A stretch of DNA of 53,323 nt from a bacterium. GTDB lineage: Bacteria; Desulfobacterota_D; UBA1144. This document shows positions 46,089 through 53,323 of this stretch, piece by piece. The position numbers and the translations under genes were made by a program. A model generated the notes under the pieces. It was not told the DNA's origin and did not search any database. It saw only the letters and a list, made by a program, of their open reading frames with translations. The first letter of the stretch is position 1. The number at the start of each line of letters is the position of its first letter. The stretch lies in the NCBI GenBank assembly GCA_002708105.2, contig PAOQ02000007.1, forward strand, positions 5,426 through 58,748, written 5' to 3'.

Positions 46089-46592
46089 ATGAAAATTGGT
46101 TTGTTTTATGGAACAACAAGTGCAGCAACTGAAGAAGTTGCTAATTTAATACAAGAATCTTTAGATGGGTGTGAAGTTGAACTTTTTGATATTTACAAGG
46201 AACCTCTAGAAAAAATTAGCGAGTTTGATAACATCATTATCGGGTGTCCGACTTGGGATATTGGATTACTCCAGGAAGACTGGAGATCTAAATTTGACGA
46301 CTTAGATAATTTGGATTTCTCTAACAAGAAAGTAGCTTATTTTGGTTGTGGCGATCAGCATGTTTATTCTGGAACTTTTCTGGATGCCTTGGGTACTTTA
46401 GAAGAAAAAATAACAGCAAAGGGTGGAACTACAATTGGTTTGTGGCCTGTTGAGGGATACAGTTTTGATTACTCAAAAGCACAAAAGGATGATAAATTTG
46501 TTGGACTTGGAATAGATAATGATAATGAGCCTGAGCTTACTGAAGAAAGAGTAGAGACTTGGTGCAAACAAATTCAATCAGAATTTGCTTAA
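46089..46592 (+). CDS. fldA: flavodoxin, long-chain type
   Basis: This 167-residue FMN protein carries single electrons in place of ferredoxin, often when iron is scarce. The phosphate-binding loop is GLFYGTTSAATEEVANLI (residues 3-20). The first flavin loop has CPTWDIGLLQEDW near residue 55 and the second FGCGDQHVYSGTF near residue 89. The 20-residue insertion near the C-terminus makes it long-chain. AGGTGTAGG precedes ATG. It probably supports MetH reactivation or radical enzymes; this is from knowledge of the family. Confidence 0.93.
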   Translation: MKIGLFYGTTSAATEEVANLIQESLDGCEVELFDIYKEPLEKISEFDNIIIGCPTWDIGLLQEDWRSKFDDLDNLDFSNKKVAYFGCGDQHVYSGTFLDALGTLEEKITAKGGTTIGLWPVEGYSFDYSKAQKDDKFVGLGIDNDNEPELTEERVETWCKQIQSEFA

Positions 46593-46612
46593 ATATTAAA
46601 CTATACACAATC

Positions 46613-46674
46613 GAGTCATTAGGACATTTATCCTTACTGCAACAAAAACCATTCAGCAAATGTTCTTATGACTC
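46613..46674. repeat. large inverted repeat between fldA and the MPGP gene
   Basis: The arm at 46613-46629 can pair with that at 46658-46674: 16 of 17 positions pair, including one G-U, and the loop is 28 nt. It is the only structure in the 102-nt convergent gap. No strong T-tract follows either arm, so it is not a typical intrinsic terminator. It may nevertheless halt or protect both transcripts, or be the trace of a small mobile repeat. Confidence 0.6.
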
Positions 46675-46694
46675 TTCTGTGAACTCTAAATTTC

Positions 46695-47540
46695 TTACTT
46701 AATAATTTCCCTTATTATGTCGATTTCTTCTAATGATTCCCTCCAGCCTATGGGAGCAACGTTCTTTGAATTAAAGACATTTACTGTTCTTTTGAGAGTA
46801 ATATTTTTTTTATCTGGAAGTCTTACTACAACTGCATAATCAGATATCTCCATCATTGATATATCGTTCTCGCTATCTCCACAAGCAATTGTAACAATTT
46901 CGTCAGAGTTATTAAAATAATTTAAGATATTAAGGAATTGTAGTAATTCTTTTAATGCATCTCCTTTAGTATTTAATCCAGTTAGGTGTAACAATCTTGC
47001 ACCCGTATTTAGATCCATACTTTCTTCATTTAATTCTTTTTTAAAGTTAATTAATTCTTTATTTGTACCCATCCAGATTAACGGCTCACTAAAGTTTCTT
47101 TCTAAAGTAACATCTAATGCGTCAGACTTAAGACCTGTATAATAAGCTTGTTGTAATTTTGTCATATTTTTTAAAAAAAGTACGTATTTAAGGTATTTCT
47201 TAAAAGTATTACTTCTGATTTTCTTAGATATTTCATCTCTTGGTGTACCTAAAACTATTTCCCAATAGTTATCTTTTTCTGTTGAATTGGCAGGTCTTTT
47301 TAAGAAAGTCTTTTTTGGAAAATAAATTGCTGAACCATTTTCAACAATAAAAGGCGAGATAAGATTTAACCCATTGTTTATTTGGATTATCTCTTGATAG
47401 CATTTACTAGAGCATAAAACAATCTCAACTCCCTTGGAGGTTAGAGTATTAATAAAAGGCAAGATGCTCTTATATTCAAAGTTTTTAAAATTTAAGAGAG
47501 TTCCATCTAAATCTGTAATAATAAGTATATTTTTTGCCAT
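46695..47540 (-). CDS. mannosyl-3-phosphoglycerate phosphatase-like HAD-IIB hydrolase
   Basis: The 281-residue protein begins MAKNILIITDLDGTLLNF with HAD motif I (DLDGT), then motif II LCSSKCYQEI near residue 49. NGLNLISPFIVENGSAIYFP is typical of the MPGP/YedP group, and motif IV is IACGDSENDISMME near residue 219. Known members remove phosphate from mannosyl- or glucosyl-3-phosphoglycerate to give compatible solutes. ATG 47540 is chosen because the motif starts at once; the frame is open 111 nt upstream but that part is basic, hydrophobic noise. No synthase gene is near. Confidence 0.83.
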   Translation of the reverse strand: MAKNILIITDLDGTLLNFKNFEYKSILPFINTLTSKGVEIVLCSSKCYQEIIQINNGLNLISPFIVENGSAIYFPKKTFLKRPANSTEKDNYWEIVLGTPRDEISKKIRSNTFKKYLKYVLFLKNMTKLQQAYYTGLKSDALDVTLERNFSEPLIWMGTNKELINFKKELNEESMDLNTGARLLHLTGLNTKGDALKELLQFLNILNYFNNSDEIVTIACGDSENDISMMEISDYAVVVRLPDKKNITLKRTVNVFNSKNVAPIGWRESLEEIDIIREIIK

Positions 47541-47604
47541 AAATTTTATTTTAAGTATATAATATACCAAATTTCTTAATATTCTAAGATGGAGGGACAA
47601 TCTT

Positions 47605-47688
47605 ATTAAGATTTTATATTTAATTTTCTTTATAATCCTATATCTAATCATTTCGTATGGTGAAGATTGGGTTGAGGGCCTTAAATAA
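47605..47688 (+). CDS. possible 27-residue secreted or membrane peptide with an ATT start
   Basis: A perfect GGAGGG (47591-47596) lies 8 nt before ATT 47605. The frame then reads KILYLIFFIILYLIISYGED and ends VEGLK, a typical lysine-plus-hydrophobic signal or anchor. Its TAA overlaps the next ATG (TAATG at 47686-47690), the junction used by many real gene pairs here. No ATG, GTG or TTG is available in the frame. ATT is a rare but known start, as in infC. Alternatively the GGAGG belongs to a six-codon frame starting at 47589. Confidence 0.4.
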   Translation: MKILYLIFFIILYLIISYGEDWVEGLK

Positions 47689-48113
47689 TGTTTTATATTA
47701 TTAAATCAAAAATATTCATACTATTTGTTTCTTTTTTTCTATTCCACCCCCTTACTTCACTTTCTCATGACGATCATGGAAAAATGGTTGAAGCGATTAA
47801 ACCATACCCAGAAATCAAAGTAGATCTTATTAACCTCTATTCGCCAGATTTTAAGCTAGAATTTAACATTAAAAATTTTAAGCTAATTGCTCTTGAAGAG
47901 AACTCAAATCGAAATAAAAACGAGGGACATATTCTTATTCTAGTAAACAATAAGAAGAAGATTATGGTGACAGATGATACTTTTGTTTTAAAGAGAAGCT
48001 TGTTAAAAAAGGGGAAGAATGAAATTTTTGTAATGTTGATGGATTCACATCATTCTTTGTATACAAAAGAAGGAAGTATAATTTACGTATCTAAAAGGAT
48101 TTATAATAAATAG
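47688..48113 (+). CDS. secreted protein, DUF4399-like
   Basis: The 141-residue protein has a signal peptide (IFILFVSFFLFHPLTSLS) and a histidine-rich start of the mature part (HDDHGKM). The second half has EGHILILVNNKKK, FVLKRSLLKKGKNEIFVML and DSHHSLYTKEG. This resembles the DUF4399-type pattern in which a GHxHxxVNG strand and a late histidine may bind metal. It is probably periplasmic. Metal (copper?) binding is only a guess. The end meets the convergent DUF389 gene without a gap. Confidence 0.65.
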   Translation: MFYIIKSKIFILFVSFFLFHPLTSLSHDDHGKMVEAIKPYPEIKVDLINLYSPDFKLEFNIKNFKLIALEENSNRNKNEGHILILVNNKKKIMVTDDTFVLKRSLLKKGKNEIFVMLMDSHHSLYTKEGSIIYVSKRIYNK

Positions 48114-49082
48114 CTAAAAATATAATATTAAACTTAAAATCGATATAGAAACTATCCAAAAAAGAATAAAATATTTAAGGCTCCCTTTTGCTGTATCTCT
48201 TTCTTTTAAAGTCCTAGCCTTAATTCCTTGAGAAATAAAAACAATATTACCTGCAAGTTGAACGCAGATTGTATTTATCACTAAAAGCATCAGTGACCCA
48301 AATGCTAAATTGTATTCACCATTAGCCATGAGAATTGAAAATGATGCAGCTGGTGGGAGTAGGGCAACAGAAACCATAACGCCAACTAAAGCTGCTGAGA
48401 TTCCTGTAGTCATAGAAAGCGCTGCAGCTGCGCCAGATGCTAAAGCAAGTACTATATCGCCCATTCCAATATTAGTCCTTGATATAATTTCATTGCTTTG
48501 ATAATTTAAATTAGAAAATGATGAGATTATGTACCCAAATGTTATAGAAATTAGAATTCCAATTATTATAGAATTTAATGATTTTAAAATAAGATTTCTA
48601 TTCCCGATTGATGCCGCAAATGAAAGAGCAATATTCGGACCAAGCAATGGAGCTATTACCATTGCTCCTACAACTACAGCAACGTTATCTTCAGATAATC
48701 CAATTGTTACAACTATAGTTGAAAAAATTACCATTAAAATAAAATTTAAATTTAAATCTACGCCCTTAACAACGTTTTCATACAACTCCTCTCTTGTAGT
48801 TTTTTGATCAATCTTTGACTTTTCATGCTTATTTTCTTGTAGTCTAGGTATTGAGGCATCTACAGGCAGTACTAAAATCTTTGCATTTTTATCAGATTCA
48901 AAAAGTGTTTGCAGGCTATCTAGAACAGATTGTCTTGAATCATTAGTTACAACCATAGTGAAAACTTGACGACCATCTTCTAGTTCCGATGACCACCAGT
49001 AATCTACAACACCTTGTTTTTCAGCAATAGTTATGAGTGTCCTTTTATATTTTGAATGAGCAATAATCTCGCATATTCGCAT
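48114..49082 (-). CDS. DUF389 / TIGR00341 family membrane protein
   Basis: The 322-residue protein has a soluble N-terminal alpha/beta part (MRICEIIAHSKYKRTLITIAEK, about 100 residues). Six hydrophobic helices follow, with the family signature SEDNVAVVVGAMVIAPLLGPNIALSFA near residue 130 and AALSMTTGISAALVGVMVSVALLPP near residue 222. The family occurs in bacteria and archaea and its function is unknown; transport is likely. It shares no gap with the secreted-protein gene that converges on it. Confidence 0.85.
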   Translation of the reverse strand: MRICEIIAHSKYKRTLITIAEKQGVVDYWWSSELEDGRQVFTMVVTNDSRQSVLDSLQTLFESDKNAKILVLPVDASIPRLQENKHEKSKIDQKTTREELYENVVKGVDLNLNFILMVIFSTIVVTIGLSEDNVAVVVGAMVIAPLLGPNIALSFAASIGNRNLILKSLNSIIIGILISITFGYIISSFSNLNYQSNEIISRTNIGMGDIVLALASGAAAALSMTTGISAALVGVMVSVALLPPAASFSILMANGEYNLAFGSLMLLVINTICVQLAGNIVFISQGIKARTLKERDTAKGSLKYFILFWIVSISILSLILYF

Positions 49083-49124
49083 TTTTTAACTTTATCATGA
49101 AAGCAGTATGTTTTGATAGTTAAA

Positions 49125-50819
49125 TTAGTCTTTATTTTTTATTTCAGGGGCAATTACATAAATATTGTCTAAAACTAACTTTAAATTTTTATTGCTACAT
49201 CTAGATGCGTTGTCCCAAACTTTTTTGTTTGTAAATATATATAGAGAGTCACTATCAAAATGACAATTTTGAATATTTTTTTCCAACCTTTTTTTCATTT
49301 CAATTAAAGAGGTCTTCTTGATTCGAGCTAAATATCCTCCATTAACGCTAAGTCCTTCGGAGAGTGCAAATAGGGTTATTTTCTTTGAATTTTTTCCAGG
49401 CATTATTTCTGGATAAATCAATTTTATTTTTTTATACGATTTCCCTAAAAGAGCCCATTTTGGATCTTTTAGCATTTGTTGCCAAGTAGAACCATCATAA
49501 TCCAATTTGAAAGACTTTATTTCCCTTGTTTTCTTGTAAATGTTAGAGGAATCAAAAAAACCAAAGATTACAATAAGAGCTAGTATCGGCAGGCCTTTTT
49601 TCTTCTTTATAAAAGAGCAGAATAAGTAGAATGAAAAGAAAGCCAATATATAATATACAGGCCAAAAAAATCTCCCAGATGATCGAAAAACCCCAAAGAA
49701 GTCTTTTATTGAGCCTGGTAACGGATAAGAGAATAAGAGTGAGTCATTAAAAATAATTTTATTTGATAAGGAATAAAGAATAAAAATTAAACATACGGCC
49801 ACTATAGGCAAGTAATCTATTCTTGGTATAGAGATTACTTGTTTCTTAAAAAATAACGCGATTGTGATCAATATAAGGATTATTGGGAGCCCTATAAAGT
49901 TAAATCCTTCGTAGTCTCCAGATCCAGTAAAAAAAGACGTATCTGGTAAATCTGGTATAACTTTTGAAAAAATATAGGTGTCTTTTTGAAAGTTATCTAT
50001 AAAGACTGATGGGTCGACTATTGAATTAAGGTTCATTCTAAAATGACCGTAACCTTTATAGAAAAAGTAGGTGTCCTCACTTGTTTCAATTCCCAACAAT
50101 GGAAAAATACTCAATATTATTAAAACTGTTAGACTTAAGAATTTTAAGGCTGAAATAGTAGAGATGTTCTTTTTAACTTTATTCTTTACAAGGTCTGCTA
50201 TGAAGATTGGTAGTATCATGGCAAAAAGATATGCCATGGTTAAGATTGATACGACTATCAGTATCAACCAGTGCTTATAAGAAAACCCCTCTCTTATATA
50301 AAGGTATAAAGCGGCAATAATAATCCAATTAGCGAATAGACCAACATGGTTAATTATTAAATTGAATGGAAGTAGTGGAGTAAGAAGTATTACAAATAGG
50401 AACAATGCTTGCATATATTTGTCGTCGGTTATTCTCTCAATTATTTTTAGTGAAAAGTAAGATTGAAGAAATAAACAGGTAAGGTGCCAAATTCCATAGT
50501 ATTGAAATGGAAAAGATAATAGGGTGTCAAAGGGTTTAAATAATAGTGCAAAAAGAGGTACTGATCCTGAGTATATGAGGGAGATATTTAGTTCTTCCCC
50601 ATAGAAGTAGTTATCAAGCAAAGGAAATTGGATTAAGTCGGTCCATCTAAAGAATTCCCAGCCAAACCATGAGATAGATGCATCATCATTTCCAACAAAG
50701 AATATCCAATCTATATTTTTAGGGTTTATATAGTTTATTGAAAAACCGGTCATGTAACAAAAGAAAAAGATTGATACGCCCATTATAAAAAAGGGTCTTT
50801 TTATTAGACTAAATTTCAT
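49125..50819 (-). CDS. large multi-pass membrane protein, DUF6311-like
   Basis: The 564-residue protein has about ten to twelve transmembrane helices. The N-terminal loop IDWIFFVGNDDASISWFGWEFFR near residue 36 resembles the DUF6311/GT-C-type integral membrane glycosyltransferase-like group, where acidic residues in the first periplasmic loop are catalytic. A soluble periplasmic domain occupies roughly the last 130 residues. It may transfer a sugar or lipid-linked unit to a cell-surface polymer, which is inference. It is transcribed alone. The 156-nt gap behind its start, 50820-50975, shows no gene. Confidence 0.68.
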   Translation of the reverse strand: MKFSLIKRPFFIMGVSIFFFCYMTGFSINYINPKNIDWIFFVGNDDASISWFGWEFFRWTDLIQFPLLDNYFYGEELNISLIYSGSVPLFALLFKPFDTLLSFPFQYYGIWHLTCLFLQSYFSLKIIERITDDKYMQALFLFVILLTPLLPFNLIINHVGLFANWIIIAALYLYIREGFSYKHWLILIVVSILTMAYLFAMILPIFIADLVKNKVKKNISTISALKFLSLTVLIILSIFPLLGIETSEDTYFFYKGYGHFRMNLNSIVDPSVFIDNFQKDTYIFSKVIPDLPDTSFFTGSGDYEGFNFIGLPIILILITIALFFKKQVISIPRIDYLPIVAVCLIFILYSLSNKIIFNDSLLFSYPLPGSIKDFFGVFRSSGRFFWPVYYILAFFSFYLFCSFIKKKKGLPILALIVIFGFFDSSNIYKKTREIKSFKLDYDGSTWQQMLKDPKWALLGKSYKKIKLIYPEIMPGKNSKKITLFALSEGLSVNGGYLARIKKTSLIEMKKRLEKNIQNCHFDSDSLYIFTNKKVWDNASRCSNKNLKLVLDNIYVIAPEIKNKD

Positions 50820-50975
50820 GGATTAATGATATCACAACTTAAAATAATCTTCTTATTAGACTATATTCCTACAACTTAGCTGACTTACTTTATTCTCGAT
50901 ATTCAGAAAAAATAGAATAGTTTTAAAATAATTATTAAAAAATAGTTGTAATTTAGGGTAGTTAAGTATTTAAAA

Positions 50976-51656
50976 TTAAACTAGTTTTATAACTTTTTTA
51001 AATAAAGAGACCATCATATCTTTATTTAGCCTACCTGTATTAACATTTCTTGGACTAGGATGATAGCATGAAACAAGAATCTTGTTGTCCGGTAGTTTTA
51101 TCAAAGATCCATGTGAAAAGGCTGGTTTTTTTTCAAATTTTCCATAAGCATCTATGTAATATCTTACTGTTGCATCGAAAGCAACTTTTCCCAAGGTAAT
51201 TATAATTTTAGATTTTACTAATAAACTTAGTTCTGTTTTAAAATAGCTGGAGCATGTTTTTAACTCATTGCTTGTTGGTTTGTCACCTGGTGGAACACAC
51301 TTTAATGCTGTAGTTATGTAGGAATTTCTAAGCTTTAATCCATCGTCTGCACTTATTGAATAAGGCTGATTACTAAGTTCTGCTTCATATAAGCACTCAT
51401 ACAGAAATTGGGATGATTTGTCTCCAGTGAAAACTCTACCTGTTCTGGTCCCACCATGTGCAGCTGGAGCAAGTCCTACAATTAAGATTTTAGCATTATT
51501 ATCACCAAAACCAGTTATTGGTTTCCCCCAATATTCCTCATTGATATACTCTTTTCTTTTGATTTTAGAGATTTTCTCTCTAAATACTACCAATCTATCG
51601 CAAAGGCTACATCCAACAATTTCTTTATTTAAACTTTTGATGGTTTCTAGATTCAT
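50976..51656 (-). CDS. uracil-DNA glycosylase, family 5 (UDGb-like)
   Basis: The 226-residue enzyme removes uracil and other deaminated bases from DNA. The signature VGLAPAAHGGTRTGRVFTGDKS near residue 62 (motif A without the usual catalytic Asp/Asn) and the C-terminal CYHPSPRNVNTGR histidine motif mark family 5. Cysteines in CSLCDR (residues 17-20) and later in CVPPGD and CSSYF are those of the [4Fe-4S] cluster. It overlaps no gene but is 2 nt after hspQ, so the two are co-transcribed. Confidence 0.88.
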   Translation of the reverse strand: MNLETIKSLNKEIVGCSLCDRLVVFREKISKIKRKEYINEEYWGKPITGFGDNNAKILIVGLAPAAHGGTRTGRVFTGDKSSQFLYECLYEAELSNQPYSISADDGLKLRNSYITTALKCVPPGDKPTSNELKTCSSYFKTELSLLVKSKIIITLGKVAFDATVRYYIDAYGKFEKKPAFSHGSLIKLPDNKILVSCYHPSPRNVNTGRLNKDMMVSLFKKVIKLV

Positions 51657-51658
51657 TA

Positions 51659-51976
51659 TTAATTTGCCTTAAATTTTAACCTGTATTCTTTTCCATCAAA
51701 TTTCTCAAAAATATGCTGAACCATTGAATGGTTTATGGGTTCAGGATTTATGACTTCTTCAATATTTCTTTCAGCCACATAAGTAGTTTTCTCATCGTCT
51801 GAAACTAAAACATGACACCAAGGCTTATCTTTGGGGGGCTTTGTTTCGGCAACTTTTTCATACCACTCATCTGTACCTTCATATGATGGGTCAATATCAA
51901 AAATTACTCCAGTATAATTAAAAATTTTATGTCGTATTATCTGACCAATTTTAAATTTTGTTTTAATTTCTTCCAT
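51659..51976 (-). CDS. hspQ: heat shock protein HspQ
   Basis: The 105-residue protein is HspQ/YccV: KFKIGQIIRHKIFNYTGVIFDIDPSY at residues 7-31, then KDKPWCHVLV and the hallmark YVAERNIEE near residue 79. HspQ binds hemimethylated DNA and is a specificity factor of the Lon protease in enterobacteria. It points to a proteobacterial relationship. It is transcribed with the uracil-DNA glycosylase gene downstream. Confidence 0.9.
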   Translation of the reverse strand: MEEIKTKFKIGQIIRHKIFNYTGVIFDIDPSYEGTDEWYEKVAETKPPKDKPWCHVLVSDDEKTTYVAERNIEEVINPEPINHSMVQHIFEKFDGKEYRLKFKAN

Positions 51977-52044
51977 ATAAAAATTTTACCTTAAAAACTT
52001 GATTTTTGTATTCAAAAGAGTACAAATATCTTAAAGAGTTTTTT

Positions 52045-52857
52045 ATGATCTCTATAAATAGAAATAATAAGGGTTTATTAACTGAAGCTAAAGGAACAAG
52101 GGTTACAAAGTCATCTTTATATTCAATGGATGCTGATTTTGAGCTAAGTAGAAGTAAGATAAATGATTTTTTATTATGTAAAAGATGTTTCTATCTAGAT
52201 AGAGTGCTTGGTGTAAAAGTGCCAGATATGCCTGGCTGGACTTTAAATAGCACAGTTGACGAACTATTAAAACGCGAATTTGATAAATGTAGAATATCCC
52301 AAGAACCACATAGATTAATGCTAGAGAATGACTTGTCCCATATTGTTCCATTTAAGCACGAAGATATGGATAAATGGAGGGATGCACTGAGGGGTGGTAT
52401 AAAATATAGATATAAAACATCCAATTTAATTTTAAAGGGCGGGGTAGACGATATATGGTTTGATTCCATAACTGAAGAAATAATAATAGTAGACTATAAG
52501 TCCCAAGCTAGCTTTAACAAGGTTAATACTGAAGATTATCTTTCAAATCCTTTTCATGAAGCCTACAAGATCCAAATGGATATATATGCATACTTATTTA
52601 CAATGAATGGATTTAAAGTAAGTGATATAACGTATTTCTATGTAGCTAATTGTAGAAAAGACCTAAAAGGATTTAATTCTAAACTTATATTCGATGAAAC
52701 TTTAGTTCCTTATAAACATAGAATTCACTGGATCGATGGAAAAATAGATGAAATGATTAATGTTTTAAATTCAAAAGATCTTCCAAAATTTAATCCTTTT
52801 TGTCAGAATTGTGCCTGTTCGAGGGCTAGGGCTGAGTTTGAATATTCTAAAACTTAA
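52045..52857 (+). CDS. PD-(D/E)XK nuclease-family protein with cysteine cluster
   Basis: The 270-residue protein resembles the RecB/Cas4-type nuclease domain: an N-terminal SRSKINDFLLCKRCFYLDR, the core motif GGVDDIWFD followed by IIIVDYKSQ (catalytic D and K) and a Q-rich helix HEAYKIQMDIYAYL. Four or more cysteines, CxxC near residue 44 and CQNCAC near residue 258, are placed as in the [4Fe-4S] form of Cas4/AddB. No CRISPR array or helicase is near. ATG 52045 is chosen because AAAGAG lies before it; an upstream TTG (52006) would add 13 residues. Confidence 0.78.
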   Translation: MISINRNNKGLLTEAKGTRVTKSSLYSMDADFELSRSKINDFLLCKRCFYLDRVLGVKVPDMPGWTLNSTVDELLKREFDKCRISQEPHRLMLENDLSHIVPFKHEDMDKWRDALRGGIKYRYKTSNLILKGGVDDIWFDSITEEIIIVDYKSQASFNKVNTEDYLSNPFHEAYKIQMDIYAYLFTMNGFKVSDITYFYVANCRKDLKGFNSKLIFDETLVPYKHRIHWIDGKIDEMINVLNSKDLPKFNPFCQNCACSRARAEFEYSKT

Positions 52858-52893
52858 CTAGGTAATTTTTATATATTTTGATATATTATTAAA

Positions 52894-53323
52894 GTGAAAT
52901 ATTTAATTTTATTTGTGTTTTTACTGTTGCCAATAATTTCATTCTCAATATCCAAGAATGACTGTGAAAGATTAGAAAAGAACAATAATCTTCACTGTGG
53001 ACTAAAATATTGGGATAAAAAAGCTAAAATAAGTCGTAAAGGTGTTTTACTTAAGTTTTCTTTGCATCCTGAAAATAGACTCAAAGGTTCAATCAAAAAT
53101 ACATCTGACCAAAGAAGGTATGTATATATAAGGTGGGTACTTCATGATTCCAATCTAAACCCTATTATCAGTGACTCCTATTCAATAACAATCTTAAAAC
53201 CAGACGAACAATCAAATATTGATTTTATCTTTCATGAAGAAGTTTATGATAAAGAAACTAGAATTAGTTCAAAAAAACCCTTAAACGTTGAAGGCGAATA
53301 TTTAAGACTACGGGATTTTGAAG
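52894..53323 (+). CDS. secreted protein of unknown function, cut by the window end
   Basis: The frame begins at GTG 52894 and stays open to the last base, giving at least 143 residues. A signal peptide is clear (YLILFVFLLLPIISFSIS), followed by a small soluble domain with two cysteines (NDCERLE, LHCGLKYW) that could pair. The tail contains RRYVYIRWVLHDSNLNP, with beta-strand character. I do not recognise the family. The 3' end is missing. Confidence 0.7.
   Translation, partial: MKYLILFVFLLLPIISFSISKNDCERLEKNNNLHCGLKYWDKKAKISRKGVLLKFSLHPENRLKGSIKNTSDQRRYVYIRWVLHDSNLNPIISDSYSITILKPDEQSNIDFIFHEEVYDKETRISSKKPLNVEGEYLRLRDFE

Noticed and set aside
47541-47651. N-terminal extension of the MPGP-like phosphatase
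   Set aside because: The HAD motif begins right after ATG 47540. The extension is basic/hydrophobic without family similarity and lies opposite a possible plus-strand small gene.
52045-52857. A CRISPR-Cas locus around the Cas4-like nuclease
   Set aside because: No repeat-spacer array and no other cas gene lies in the window.

Overview
The window is AT-rich chromosomal DNA from a free-living, aerobic Gram-negative bacterium, most likely marine. Signs of this are an outer-membrane beta-barrel protein, HflK/HflC, HspQ, a DUF2939 protein, a Na+-pumping oxaloacetate decarboxylase, a long-chain flavodoxin, an azurin and a SAM-II-type riboswitch. HspQ, HflKC and the NADP-type Icd point towards Proteobacteria or a near relative. 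The five-helix single-subunit SdhC with its SdhA/SdhB is of the kind also seen in Bacteroidetes and delta/epsilon groups. I do not assign a genus or phylum. Genes are tightly packed, often joined by TAATG stop/start overlaps, and there is no insertion sequence, prophage, CRISPR array or rRNA operon.

Layout. 1-533: tRNA-Tyr, tRNA-Gly, tRNA-Thr, rpmG and tRNA-Trp, a cluster that in many bacteria also holds tuf and secE-nusG, both absent here. 590-10161: a TCA-cycle block acnA-icd-mdh-sdhCAB-sucC, without sucD. 10229-15659: chaperones dnaK...grpE-dnaJ, with rpmE2, a gamma-carbonic-anhydrase-like gene and ppx/gppA between them. 15652-22331: a sulfur/methionine region. On the minus strand lie a threonine-synthase-like gene and a CysO/MoaD-like sulfur carrier, preceded by a SAM-II-type riboswitch. 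Diverging from them are a metallo-beta-lactamase-fold hydrolase, metH and a hypothetical gene. 22409-36961: mixed housekeeping (HAD enzymes, hemB, an M20 peptidase, lpdA, ileS, ndh, a dicarboxylate/cation symporter, hflK-hflC). 36956-40843: oadG-oadA-oadB followed by a stand-alone exonuclease resembling the N-terminal domain of T7-type DNA polymerase. 40980-53323: transport, lipid synthesis (pgsA), an outer-membrane protein, azurin, flavodoxin, a DUF389 protein, a large membrane protein, family-5 uracil-DNA glycosylase, HspQ, a PD-(D/E)XK nuclease and a secreted protein cut by the window end.

How the genes work together. The TCA block, Ndh, LpdA and the sodium-coupled oxaloacetate decarboxylase form a respiratory core. 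MetH together with the riboswitch-controlled thrC/sulfur-carrier pair suggests that SAM controls flux at the phosphohomoserine branch, or that the pair makes a sulfur amino acid through a protein thiocarboxylate. This is the most interesting system in the window. Several genes outside operons carry a -10 box only about 6-11 nt before the start codon and mostly no clear ribosome binding site, suggesting leaderless or near-leaderless mRNAs. Other unusual points are a DnaJ that kept only one of its two zinc centres, a probable ATT-initiated micropeptide, and a 17-bp-arm inverted repeat between fldA and the next convergent gene.
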